Positions 42,726 to 51,640 of a stretch of DNA of 64,000 bases are shown here, one piece after another. Positions within the stretch are counted from its first letter, which is position 1, and every line of letters starts with the position of its first letter. The DNA lies in the NCBI RefSeq assembly GCF_014842265.1, contig NZ_JACYVI010000012.1:86582-150581 (forward strand), in the 5' to 3' direction. The position numbers were made by a program, and so were the translations under genes. Source of the stretch: Pseudomonas sp. CFBP 13711. GTDB taxonomy: Bacteria; Pseudomonadota; Gammaproteobacteria; Pseudomonadales; Pseudomonadaceae. The notes below the pieces were generated by a model. That model was not told the origin of the DNA. It worked only from the letters and a program-made list of their open reading frames with translations, and made no database searches.

Positions 42726-43937
42726 TCAAACGATAAGCTCGACCGCCATTGCCGTCGCCTCGCCGCCGCCGATGCAAATGGCCGCGACACCTCGCTTCAG
42801 TCCACGCTGCTTCAACGCCGACAGCAAGGTCACCAGAATCCTCGCCCCCGATGCGCCAATGGGATGGCCCAACGCGCAGGCGCCGCCGTGCACGTTGACC
42901 TTGTGATGGGGCAGTTCCAGGCGGGCCATGGTGACCAGCGCGACGACGGCGAAGGCTTCGTTGATCTCGAACAGATCGACCTCGGCCAGGGACCAGCCGG
43001 TCTTGCTCATCAGCTTATCGATCGCGCCCACCGGTGCGGTCGGAAACAGCCCCGGCTCATTGGCGTAAGCGGCGTGGCCATGGATGACCGCCAACGGCTT
43101 GAGCACACGTCGTTGTGCTTCGGACTGGCGCATCAGGGTCAAGGCCGCGGCGCCGTCGGAGATCGAGCTTGAGTTGGCGGCTGTCACGGTGCCGCCCTCG
43201 CGGAACGCCGGTTTCAGCAACGGGATCTTGTCCAGCTTCGCTTTGGGCGGCTGTTCGTCCTGGCGAATGGTCTTGCGCTCCTTGCCGACGGTGACTTCCA
43301 CCGGGACGATTTCAGCGTCGAACCAGCCGCGCGTCATGGCCTCCTGCGCCCGGGTCAGCGAGGCGACTGCAAAACCGTCCTGGGCTTCCCGACTGAAATT
43401 TCCAAGCCCGGCGCACTCCTCGGCAAACGTGCCCATCAAGCGGCCTCGGTCGTAGGCGTCTTCGAGGCCGTCGAGGAACATGTGATCGATGATCCGGCCG
43501 TGGCCCATGCGGTAACCGCTGCGGGCCTTCTCCAGCAGATACGGCGCGTTGGACATGCTTTCCATGCCACCGGCGATGACCACGTCGGCGCTGCCGGCGA
43601 GCAGCATGTCGTGGCCGAGGATCGCCGCCTGCATGCCCGACCCGCACATCTTGTTCAGGGTGGTGCAGGTCGTGTCATCGCTGAGCCCGGCGCCCAATGC
43701 CGCCTGACGCGCCGGCGCTTGTCCCAGCCCGGCTGGCAATACACAACCGAACAGCACTTCGTCGACCTGCACGCCATCGATGCCCGCGCGCTCGACGGCG
43801 GCGCGGATGGCAGCGGCGCCCAGTTGCGGCGCGGTCAGGCTCTGGAGATCGCCCTGAAAGGCGCCCATGGGCGTGCGCACGGCGCTCACGATCACCACGG
43901 GGTCGTCGTTCAACATCTGGCGTTTGTTCAAAGACAT
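42726..43937 (-). CDS. Acetyl-CoA C-acyltransferase (thiolase)
   Basis: This 403-residue thiolase has the active-site cysteine in TLNKMCGSGMQA. The catalytic His is in VNVHGGACALGHPIGASGA and the second cysteine in the C-terminal VAAICIGGGEATAM. It cleaves 3-oxoacyl-CoA with CoA. AGGAAA lies 8 nt before its start. It begins 16 bp after the SDR gene ends, so the two are co-transcribed. Confidence 0.93.
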   Translation of the reverse strand: MSLNKRQMLNDDPVVIVSAVRTPMGAFQGDLQSLTAPQLGAAAIRAAVERAGIDGVQVDEVLFGCVLPAGLGQAPARQAALGAGLSDDTTCTTLNKMCGSGMQAAILGHDMLLAGSADVVIAGGMESMSNAPYLLEKARSGYRMGHGRIIDHMFLDGLEDAYDRGRLMGTFAEECAGLGNFSREAQDGFAVASLTRAQEAMTRGWFDAEIVPVEVTVGKERKTIRQDEQPPKAKLDKIPLLKPAFREGGTVTAANSSSISDGAAALTLMRQSEAQRRVLKPLAVIHGHAAYANEPGLFPTAPVGAIDKLMSKTGWSLAEVDLFEINEAFAVVALVTMARLELPHHKVNVHGGACALGHPIGASGARILVTLLSALKQRGLKRGVAAICIGGGEATAMAVELIV

Positions 43938-43953
43938 GATGGGGTTTCCTCGA

Positions 43954-44721
43954 TTAGCGAGCGGCCATGCGCAAGGCGCCGTCCAGGCGGATCACTTCGC
44001 CGTTGAGCATGCTGTTTTCGATGATGTGGCGGGCCAGCGCCGCGTACTCCTCGGGCTTGCCCAGGCGTGGCGGGAATGGCACGCCGGCCGACAGGCTTTC
44101 GCGCACTTGCGGGGTCATGCCGGCCATCATGGGGGTTTCGAAAATGCCCGGAGCGATGGTCATGACGCGAATGCCGTAGCGCGCCAGTTCACGGGCGGCG
44201 GGCAGGGTCAGGCTGACGATGGCACCCTTCGAGGCCGCGTACGCCGCCTGGCCGATCTGGCCGTCGTAGGCGGCGACCGACGCCGTGTTGATGATGACGC
44301 CACGCTCACCGCCTGCATCGGCCGTGCTTTCGGCGATAGCCACAGCGGCGAGGCGCAGCAGGTTGAAGCTGCCGATGAGGTTGACGTTGATCACCCGGCT
44401 GAAACTGTCGAGGCCGTGGGGACCTTCTTTGCCGAGGATTTTCTCTGCGCCGACGATGCCGGCGCAGTTGATGACGCCGTTGATATGGCCGAACGCACTG
44501 AGCGCTGCATCCACCGCGGCCTGAACAGCGCTTTCCTGGGTGATGTCGCTGACGCTGGCGCGGGCTTTGTCGCCCAATTTTTCCACCTGGGCCGCGAGCG
44601 CCTCGGCGTTGACGTCCACCAGCATCACGCTGGCCCCTGCGTCGATGAGCATCTGCGCGGTGGCCGCACCCAATCCGGACGCGCCGCCACTGACCAGAAA
44701 TACCTTGCCTTGGATCTGCAT
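43954..44721 (-). CDS. SDR-family 3-hydroxyacyl-CoA dehydrogenase (HSD17B10-like)
   Basis: This 255-residue short-chain dehydrogenase has the NAD-binding GxxxGxG in VSGGASGLGAATAQ and the catalytic Ser/Tyr/Lys in INTASVAAYDGQIGQAAYAASKGA. It resembles type-10 17-beta-hydroxysteroid dehydrogenase, which oxidises 2-methyl-3-hydroxybutyryl-CoA in isoleucine breakdown. Together with the downstream thiolase and hydratase this fits the late isoleucine pathway. No acyl-CoA dehydrogenase gene is in the set. An A-rich Crc-type motif lies just upstream. Confidence 0.9.
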   Translation of the reverse strand: MQIQGKVFLVSGGASGLGAATAQMLIDAGASVMLVDVNAEALAAQVEKLGDKARASVSDITQESAVQAAVDAALSAFGHINGVINCAGIVGAEKILGKEGPHGLDSFSRVINVNLIGSFNLLRLAAVAIAESTADAGGERGVIINTASVAAYDGQIGQAAYAASKGAIVSLTLPAARELARYGIRVMTIAPGIFETPMMAGMTPQVRESLSAGVPFPPRLGKPEEYAALARHIIENSMLNGEVIRLDGALRMAAR

Positions 44722-44742
44722 GATTGTGTCGTCCTTACACTT

Positions 44743-44750
44743 TTATTGTT
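44743..44750 (-). promoter_or_regulatory. Hfq/Crc-type motif upstream of the SDR gene
   Basis: On the minus strand AACAATAA, an exact AAnAAnAA match, lies 21 nt before the start codon and just upstream of the AAGGACG ribosome-binding site. Confidence 0.5.
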
Positions 44751-44852
44751 GGAGTGGCGAAATACTCCGCTCTGCCGCGCCGATGGGCAATGGTCAAAGC
44801 GCGCAGAACGTCTGGTGGTTTTGGCCAGTGGCGCTTCGTGTTTGCCAGCAGG

Positions 44853-46247
44853 TCAGGCCTTGGGTTGCAGCAGCGCTGCACCGGCCTGGGCCGACACCCG
44901 GCGGTTATCCAGCAGCGCCAAGGCCGCGATCACCGCGACGCCAATAAACGTCAGCTGGAAATCAGCGGTCATCGCCTGCCCGTCGTTGCCATGGAGGGCC
45001 ATCGCGCCGCGCAACAACAGCGCAGCAATCGCGACGCCCAAGCCCATGCTCAACTGGAAGCACATGCTGAACATCGTCGACGCATCGCTCATCTGCGTTT
45101 TGGGCACGTCGGCGAAACCCAGCGTGTTGAACGCGGTGAACTGCATCGAGCGGGACAGCCCGCCGATGAACAGGATCAGCAGGATCATCGGCCAGCCCAT
45201 GGCCTGATCGAGCAGCGCGCAGGCGGCAATCGCCGCCACACCGATGCAGCCATTGACCAACAGCACCTGACGAAAGCCCCAGCGCTGCATGATTGCGCTG
45301 GTAAAGGGTTTCATCGCCAGGTTGCCCGCAAACACCCCCAGCACCAGCAGCCCGGCGTCGAACGCGGACAGGCCGAAACCCAGCTGAAACATCAGCGGCA
45401 GCAGGAACGGCAGCGTGCTGATGGCGATCCGGAACACCGAACCGCCCAGCAGACTGACGCTGAAGGTGCGGATGTGCACCACCGCGACGTTCATCAGCGG
45501 CTGCGGATGCCGACGCATGTGGCGCCAGGCCAGCGCGCCGCAGACCACGCCGAGCGCCGTTACCGCAAGGCCCGGCCACTGACTGCCATCGCCCTGCCCC
45601 AGCCGTTCCATCCCGAACAACAGCGCCGTGCAGGCCACGCCCAGCAGCAGGAAACCTTTCAGGTCGAACGGCCGAGTGCTGACTTCATTGCGCTTGGGGA
45701 TGAGGATGAGGGTGGCAATCAGCGCCGTGACGCCGAGGGGCAGGTTAAGGTAGAAAATCCACGGCCACGACGCGTGGGTAACGATGAACCCGCCCAGGGG
45801 CGGCCCGAGTATCGGCGCCACCAGCCCGGGCCAGGTGATCAGCGAAATGGCCCGCACCAGGTCTTTCTTTTCAGTGGCGCGCATGACCGCGAGGCGCCCG
45901 ACCGGGACCATCATTGCGCCGCTCATGCCTTGCAGGACCCGGGCGGCGACGAACGTCTCAAGACTGTCGCTGATGCCGCACAGCATCGAAGCCACCGTGA
46001 ACAGCACGATGGCGCCGCCGAACACCCGGCGTGAACCGAGTCGGTCGGCCAACCAGCCGCTGAGGGGAATGAACGCGGCGATCGCCAGCATGTAGGCGCT
46101 CATGCCGATATTCAGATCCACCGCCGCGACGCCGAAGGTCCGGGCCATTTCCGGCATGGCCGTGGCGATCACCGTGGCGTCGAGGTTTTCCATGAAAAAA
46201 GTGACGGCCACCAACAAGGCGATCAGCGTGGATTGGCGTTGCGACAT
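44853..46247 (-). CDS. MFS transporter, DHA2-type drug exporter
   Basis: This 464-residue protein has 12-14 membrane helices. The DHA2 motifs are visible: LDATVIATAMPEMARTFGV in helix 1, LSGWLADRLGSRRVFGGA in loop 2-3, and motif C-like GPPLGGFIV in helix 5. It likely exports hydrophobic compounds by proton antiport. The TetR gene directly upstream on the same strand, 40 bp away, may regulate it. Confidence 0.9.
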   Translation of the reverse strand: MSQRQSTLIALLVAVTFFMENLDATVIATAMPEMARTFGVAAVDLNIGMSAYMLAIAAFIPLSGWLADRLGSRRVFGGAIVLFTVASMLCGISDSLETFVAARVLQGMSGAMMVPVGRLAVMRATEKKDLVRAISLITWPGLVAPILGPPLGGFIVTHASWPWIFYLNLPLGVTALIATLILIPKRNEVSTRPFDLKGFLLLGVACTALLFGMERLGQGDGSQWPGLAVTALGVVCGALAWRHMRRHPQPLMNVAVVHIRTFSVSLLGGSVFRIAISTLPFLLPLMFQLGFGLSAFDAGLLVLGVFAGNLAMKPFTSAIMQRWGFRQVLLVNGCIGVAAIAACALLDQAMGWPMILLILFIGGLSRSMQFTAFNTLGFADVPKTQMSDASTMFSMCFQLSMGLGVAIAALLLRGAMALHGNDGQAMTADFQLTFIGVAVIAALALLDNRRVSAQAGAALLQPKA

Positions 46248-46287
46248 CGTCGGGTCCTCAGGCGAGCGTGGCGTTGAACGTGCCGGG

Positions 46288-46959
46288 TCACGGCATCAGG
46301 TAGCGCATCACCGCATCACAGATCATCGCTTTTTGCCGGGCCTTGACCGCTTCGTCTTCCAGGTCGATCTGGAAAATCTCGGAAAAGGTATGGCGGTTCG
46401 ACACCCGATAGAAACAGAACGAGCTCATCAGCATGTGCAGATCAACGGCCTGTACGCCTGGCCGGAACACGCCGTCCTGCTCGCCGCGCCGCAAGGTGTC
46501 GTCCAGCGCCTGCAAGACGTTCCGGCTCAGCTCGCGGATGGTCGGAGACTGTTTGACGTTGGCGCCGTTGTGGATGTTTTCGATGCACACGATGCGCACG
46601 AAATCGACGTTGCGGTCGTGGTGATCGAAGGTGAATTCCACCAGCCGCCTGACAGCTTCTTCAGGCGCGAGCACGCCGAGGTCAAGGCTGCTTTCCGTGG
46701 TGCGAATGTCGCCGTAGAGCTTCTCCAGCACTTCGGTGTACAGCTGCTCCTTGCTGTTGAAGTAGTAATAGATCATGCGCTTGGAGGTTTGCGTGCGTTC
46801 GGCGATCGCATCGACGCGGGCGCCGGAGAGCCCCTGGGCGACGAACTCGGCGACGGCCGCCTGAAGGATGCCGTCGCGGGTTTTCTCCGGATTGTTCTTG
46901 CGGGACTTGCGCGGGGCGTCTACGGGCGCTTCGGCGAGGCTGTCGTCAACGGTTTTCAT
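46288..46959 (-). CDS. TetR-family transcriptional regulator
   Basis: This 223-residue regulator has a basic N-terminal tail (PRKSRKNNPEK) and the helix-turn-helix SGARVDAIAERTQTSKRMIYYYFNSKEQLY. A C-terminal domain with VDFVRIVCIENIHNGANVKQ follows. It lies between quiC and the DHA2 exporter on the same strand. In P. aeruginosa a TetR gene accompanies the quiC homologue, so quinate/shikimate genes are the likelier target, with the palindrome at 49088-49099 as candidate operator. Confidence 0.88.
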   Translation of the reverse strand: MKTVDDSLAEAPVDAPRKSRKNNPEKTRDGILQAAVAEFVAQGLSGARVDAIAERTQTSKRMIYYYFNSKEQLYTEVLEKLYGDIRTTESSLDLGVLAPEEAVRRLVEFTFDHHDRNVDFVRIVCIENIHNGANVKQSPTIRELSRNVLQALDDTLRRGEQDGVFRPGVQAVDLHMLMSSFCFYRVSNRHTFSEIFQIDLEDEAVKARQKAMICDAVMRYLMP

Positions 46960-47047
46960 GCGGGGCTCACGACCACGGTGGAATCGCGGGATTATGGGCT
47001 GCGCCTGTGCGTTACGGAAGTGGTGCGTGCCGATGCGCTACACGTCA

Positions 47048-48976
47048 TCAGAACCGTGCGGAGCCGCTGCGGGCCCTGGCCATTGCCGCCAGGCGCACTG
47101 CCGCATTCGCCTCGCCGTACCCGGCGTAACCCTTCCTGCGCTGGAGGATTTCAAAAAAGAAACGCCCCTCGAACGCCTCGGTGAAGGCGTGAAACAGCTC
47201 GCCACCGTCGGCATCGCGGTCATACAGCACGTTGTGGTGGGCCAGTTCGTCAAGGAATGCGGCGTCGAAACCGAACCGCGCGCCCAGGTCATCGTAATAG
47301 TTCTGCGCAATGGCCAGCCACGGCACGCCTGCCGCTTTGGCGCGGGCAACCTGGGCGAAGATGTCGTCACAGGCAAAGGCGATGTGATGAACGCCAGAGC
47401 CACCGTAGCTCGACAGTGCGTGGGAGATTGCCGTGTTGCCGCGATCCGGTGTGTTCAGCGGCAGGCGCACGGTGCCGCAACGGCTGCGTAACGACCGGCT
47501 CCTCACCAGACCGTGAGGGTCAGGCAGCAGCTGGTCGGCATCGGCCACAAAATCCAGCACGCTTTTGTAGAACAGCACCCGGCTGTCCAGGCTGTCGGCC
47601 GGCAACGCCATGGCCACATGATCGATGCACTGCAAACCGCTTTGCGTCGGAGACTGCGGGCTCAGGATGAGGTCGCTGTCCCAGCTCGATTGCCCAGCCG
47701 CGGCAGGCTTGACCAGGTAAATACGGCTGCCGTCCGGCGCACGCACCGCCGGGAGCTCCCGATCATCAGGCCCCACCGGACCCCTATAGATTTCGGCATT
47801 GAACTGACGCGCCCGCTCCAGCGCGTCAGCGCTGTTGTCCACCCGCAACCCCATGGCGCGCAGCGACGGGCCGGGGGCTTCAAGGGCTGAGTCAGCGAAG
47901 GAAGCGGCAGCGAAAGGCATCTGAGGTAAGGACAAGCGCTCGGCGTTCAACACGATATTGATATCGCCCTGCCCCAGCATGGTCACGGCTTTGCTGCGGT
48001 GCTGACCCAGGGTGCCGAAGCCCAGGCCATGCAGCCAGCTGACCAATCGCGCACTCTGGGCATCCTCCACGGCAAACTCGAGAAACTCGACGCCGTTGCA
48101 GGCGCTGGGTGCCGGCGGATGGAACAACACTAACGGCGCGACGGGTTGAGATGGCTGCTCCAGCAGCGCGCGGGTTTGCTCCTCCAGATACAGCAACGAA
48201 CGCAGGCCGTCGGCGGCGTTGGCCCGAGTGGGCGCGGCGCGAAACACGTCGTTGAAAATCTCCAGCGACAGCGGGCCGGTGTAGCCGCTGCGCAGGATCG
48301 CCGCAAGAAAACCGGGGCAATCGAACTCGCCCTGCCCCGGAAAACACCGGAAATGCCGGCTCCACTCCAGCACGCCCATGTTCAGCAGCGGCGCGTCGGC
48401 CATCTGCACGAAGAAGATCTTGTCGCCGGGAATCTGCGCAATCCCGCTCGGATCGCCCTTGAGCGACAGCGTGTGGAAACTGTCGAGCAGCACGCCGAGG
48501 GCGGGATGGTCGACCTGCCGGACGAGATCCCAGACCTGCTGCCAAGTGTTGACGTGACGCCCCCATGCCAGCCCTTCATAACCCACGCGCAGCTGACGCG
48601 CCCCAGCCCGCTCGGCGATCGAGCCAAGGTCACTGAGCAGTATGTTTCGCTCGCCCAGGGAATCGCTGGCGGTATTGCTGCACACCAGCATCAGGTCGGT
48701 GCCAAGTTCGTGCATCAGGTCGAATTTGCGCTCGGCACGGTCGAGGTTGCGCTGCAGGTGCTCGCGGCGACAGCCCTCGAAGTCGCTGAAAGGCTGAAAC
48801 AGGGTGATGGCGATGCCCAGATCCGCGCAGAGCTGGCGCACCTGGCGCGGACTGCCGTCGTAACAGAGCAGGTCGTTTTCGAAGATTTCAACACCGTCAA
48901 ACCCTGCGGCGGCAATGGCTTCCAGCTTTTCCGGCAGGGTGCCGCTCAAGGAAACGGTGGCGATCGATCGCTGCAT
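47048..48976 (-). CDS. quiC: 3-dehydroshikimate dehydratase QuiC, fused to an HPPD-like domain
   Basis: This 642-residue fusion has residues 1-280 as a xylose-isomerase-like TIM barrel (IATVSLSGTLPEKLEAIAAAG ... VGYEGLAWGRHVNTW, with metal ligands such as E in LSLEIFNDVF) that dehydrates 3-dehydroshikimate to protocatechuate. Residues 300-642 are a 4-hydroxyphenylpyruvate dioxygenase-like vicinal-oxygen-chelate domain (CIDHVAMALP and SGVHHIAFACDDIF). This two-domain form is known in Pseudomonas. It is divergent from an MFS carrier, giving an uptake-plus-degradation pair for quinate/shikimate-type acids. Confidence 0.9.
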   Translation of the reverse strand: MQRSIATVSLSGTLPEKLEAIAAAGFDGVEIFENDLLCYDGSPRQVRQLCADLGIAITLFQPFSDFEGCRREHLQRNLDRAERKFDLMHELGTDLMLVCSNTASDSLGERNILLSDLGSIAERAGARQLRVGYEGLAWGRHVNTWQQVWDLVRQVDHPALGVLLDSFHTLSLKGDPSGIAQIPGDKIFFVQMADAPLLNMGVLEWSRHFRCFPGQGEFDCPGFLAAILRSGYTGPLSLEIFNDVFRAAPTRANAADGLRSLLYLEEQTRALLEQPSQPVAPLVLFHPPAPSACNGVEFLEFAVEDAQSARLVSWLHGLGFGTLGQHRSKAVTMLGQGDINIVLNAERLSLPQMPFAAASFADSALEAPGPSLRAMGLRVDNSADALERARQFNAEIYRGPVGPDDRELPAVRAPDGSRIYLVKPAAAGQSSWDSDLILSPQSPTQSGLQCIDHVAMALPADSLDSRVLFYKSVLDFVADADQLLPDPHGLVRSRSLRSRCGTVRLPLNTPDRGNTAISHALSSYGGSGVHHIAFACDDIFAQVARAKAAGVPWLAIAQNYYDDLGARFGFDAAFLDELAHHNVLYDRDADGGELFHAFTEAFEGRFFFEILQRRKGYAGYGEANAAVRLAAMARARSGSARF

Positions 48977-49087
48977 GCGGGGGTGGCTCCTGAATAATCA
49001 CATGGCGCTCGGCACGATGATGGGGCTCGAACCGGGCGGGCGTTCATGGGATTATTCGCGCCGCTGCATGGGACATCAACTGAAATG

Positions 49088-49099
49088 AACCATACGGTT
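49088..49099. promoter_or_regulatory. Candidate TetR operator between quiC and the MFS gene
   Basis: AACCATACGGTT has 4-bp inverted arms AACC/GGTT around ATAC. It lies in the divergent promoter region of the quiC/MFS pair. The assignment to the TetR protein at 46288 is inferred. Confidence 0.45.
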
Positions 49100-49172
49100 A
49101 GTTTTATGACGCTATGCGGGGCCAAGGCCTTGGCCGCGCGGACATCACCATAACAATTTCAAAACAGGCTTG

Positions 49173-50519
49173 ATGCTTATGCGGTCCCCTTCTGCTTCGC
49201 CTGCCCCGGTCGCCTCCCACCCTGCGCCTCCCCACGCCAGTGTGAGCGAAAAAATTCGCGGCGCCCTGGCCGTCGGCAAAACCCGTTGGGGCATGCTGGC
49301 ACTGGTGTTCTTCGCCACCACCCTGAACTACATCGACCGCGCCGCACTCGGCGTGATGCAACCGATCCTGGCGAAACAGATGAGCTGGACGGCGATGGAT
49401 TACGCCAACATCAACTTCTGGTTCCAGGTCGGTTACGCCATCGGTTTTCTGCTGCAGGGGCGTTTCATCGATCGGGTCGGCGTCAAGCGCGCGTTCTTTC
49501 TGGCGGTGCTGCTGTGGAGTGTTGCGACAGGCGCCCATGGCCTGGCCACTTCGGCAGCGGGCTTCATGGTCTGCCGGTTCATTCTCGGCCTGACCGAAGC
49601 GGCGAATTACCCGGCCTGCGTCAAGGTCACCCGGGTGTGGTTCCCGGCCGGCGAACGCGCCGTGGCCACCGGCATATTCAACGCCGGCACCAACGTCGGT
49701 GCGATGGTCACGCCCGCCCTGTTGCCGCTGATCCTCACGGTGTGGGGCTGGCAGGCGGCGTTCATCTGCATGGGCGCGCTGGGGCTGGTCTGGGTCATCA
49801 CCTGGCGGCTGACGTATTTCAATCCGCAGGAACATCCCACCGTGCGCGCCAGTGAGCGGGCCTACATCAACAGCGAGGCCGAGCCTGAGACTGAGACTGA
49901 AGCGGAAAAAGTACCGCTCTCGCGGATCCTGAAGATGCGCGGCACCTGGGCCTTCGCCCTCGCCTACGCCCTCACTGCGCCGGTGTTCTGGTTCTATCTG
50001 TACTGGCTGCCGCCGTTTCTGAATCAGCAATACAACCTGGGCATCAGCGTGACGCAGATGGGCATCCCGCTGATGCTGATCTGGCTGACCGCCGATTTCG
50101 GCAGCATCGGCGGCGGCATCCTGTCGTCGTGGCTGATCGGCCGGGGCATGCGCCCGATGACCGCGCGCTTGCTGTCGATGCTGATTTTTGCGATGACGAT
50201 CATTGGCGTGGTGTTCGCCGCCAACGCCAGCGGTCTCTGGGTGGCCGTGCTGGCGATCGCCCTGGCGGTGGGTGCGCATCAGGCCTGGACGGCGAACATC
50301 TGGAGCCTGGTCATGGATTACACGCCCCGGCACATGATCAGCACCGTGTTCGGCTTCGGCGGCATGTGCGCGGCCATCGGCGGCATGTTCATGACGCAGA
50401 TCGTCGGCGCCGTCCTGACCGCGACCCACAACAACTACAGCGTGCTGTTCACCCTGATCCCGGTGATGTACTTCATTGCGCTGATCTGGATGTATTTCAT
50501 GGCGCCGCGCAAATCATGA
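49173..50519 (+). CDS. MFS transporter, anion:cation symporter family
   Basis: This 448-residue protein has 12 membrane helices and the ACS-family signature TTLNYIDRAALGVMQPIL in helix 1. LLQGRFIDRVGVKRAF is the loop 2-3 motif, and RFILGLTEAANYPACVKVTRVWFP is in helix 4. Family members import sugar acids, aromatic acids or quinate/shikimate with protons. Its divergent partner quiC suggests a shikimate- or quinate-type substrate. An ATG two codons downstream is an alternative start. Confidence 0.88.
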   Translation: MLMRSPSASPAPVASHPAPPHASVSEKIRGALAVGKTRWGMLALVFFATTLNYIDRAALGVMQPILAKQMSWTAMDYANINFWFQVGYAIGFLLQGRFIDRVGVKRAFFLAVLLWSVATGAHGLATSAAGFMVCRFILGLTEAANYPACVKVTRVWFPAGERAVATGIFNAGTNVGAMVTPALLPLILTVWGWQAAFICMGALGLVWVITWRLTYFNPQEHPTVRASERAYINSEAEPETETEAEKVPLSRILKMRGTWAFALAYALTAPVFWFYLYWLPPFLNQQYNLGISVTQMGIPLMLIWLTADFGSIGGGILSSWLIGRGMRPMTARLLSMLIFAMTIIGVVFAANASGLWVAVLAIALAVGAHQAWTANIWSLVMDYTPRHMISTVFGFGGMCAAIGGMFMTQIVGAVLTATHNNYSVLFTLIPVMYFIALIWMYFMAPRKS

Positions 50520-50530
50520 AGCCGCTGTCG

Positions 50531-51418
50531 TCAGCCACCCTTCTTGCGCTGTTGCCACGCCGCCGCCAAGCCGCTGAGGCAGATGATCGCAATGCCGGCC
50601 TGGGCGACAAGCGACGGTGAGTGATTGAAGACGATGTAGCCCCACAGCCCGGCGAAGACGATCTGGCAGTAACCGAACGGCGCCAGCATGGCCGGCGCGG
50701 CGAAGCGGAAGGCCTGGGTCAGCATCAAGTGCGCGACCATGCCGCAGGTGCCCAGCGCCAGCATGAAGGGGATGTGTTTCCACTCCGGCGACTGCCAGAA
50801 GAACGGCACGATGGCGCTCATCAACAGGCTGTTGAACAGCCCGGCGAAGAAGTTGCTAGTGGTCGGGCTGTCGTGGGCCGCGACCAGACGGGTCAGCAGC
50901 TGATAGCAGGCGAAACAGAACGCCGAGCCCAGCGGCAGTAACACCGCCGGCCGAAACAGCTCGCCACCGGGATGGACGATGACCAGTACCCCGCTGAAGC
51001 CCACCAGCACGGCGATCCATTGCCCGCGGCTGACCGTCTCCTTGAGCAGTGGCACCGACAGCGCCGTGACCAGCAGCGGCGCGAGGAAGTTGACCGCGGT
51101 CGCCTCGGCGATCGGGATGAACATCAGGCCACTGGTGAACAACAGACTGGTGCCCAGCAGGCACACCGCGCGCAACGCCTGCAAACCCGGGCGCTTGGTG
51201 CGCAGCACACGCAGGCCCGACGACGGCATGAAAATGCACGCCATCAGCCCGGTGTGCACCACATAGCGCACCCAGACCACCATCATGATCGGGTAGATGC
51301 CGGAGAGGTATTTGGACAGCGTGTCATGGCTGGAAAACAGAAAGGTCGCAAACAGGATCAGTGCGATGCCTTTCAATGGCTGGTTGACGCCGGAGAGTGG
51401 CGTGCTGGTGGTGCTCAT
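50531..51418 (-). CDS. EamA/DMT-family permease
   Basis: This 295-residue drug/metabolite transporter has ten helices and two EamA repeats (ALILFATFLFSSHDTLSKYLSG at the start, GMVAHLMLTQAFRFAAPAML in the second half). The start at MSTTSTPLSG follows AAGGAA; the 40-residue in-frame extension is not family-like. Its 3' end lies 11 bp from the convergent MFS stop. It is divergent from the LysR gene at 51641, likely its regulator. Confidence 0.88.
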   Translation of the reverse strand: MSTTSTPLSGVNQPLKGIALILFATFLFSSHDTLSKYLSGIYPIMMVVWVRYVVHTGLMACIFMPSSGLRVLRTKRPGLQALRAVCLLGTSLLFTSGLMFIPIAEATAVNFLAPLLVTALSVPLLKETVSRGQWIAVLVGFSGVLVIVHPGGELFRPAVLLPLGSAFCFACYQLLTRLVAAHDSPTTSNFFAGLFNSLLMSAIVPFFWQSPEWKHIPFMLALGTCGMVAHLMLTQAFRFAAPAMLAPFGYCQIVFAGLWGYIVFNHSPSLVAQAGIAIICLSGLAAAWQQRKKGG

Positions 51419-51640
51419 CTGCGTTCCTTTGGCCTTGCGTGAATGCGGGTCTGTCCCTTGCCGTGTCGAGCGCCGGCCTTTCGTCGAGGAATCCAGTGTC
51501 AGCAAGAATATAGAAGGCGTCGCCGGAGCACCAAGCAAACATGACCGCCCGGGCGTTTTTCCGACTGTCTGGATCAGACCTTTCCGCTCGCCCGGATTTG
51601 CCGCAGACTGCCGCTCTCGTTGGCTCGAAACGGACGCTCA

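Noticed and set aside
49150..49160. AACAATTT upstream of the MFS gene at 49173 as a Crc motif.
   Set aside because: It does not satisfy AAnAAnAA.
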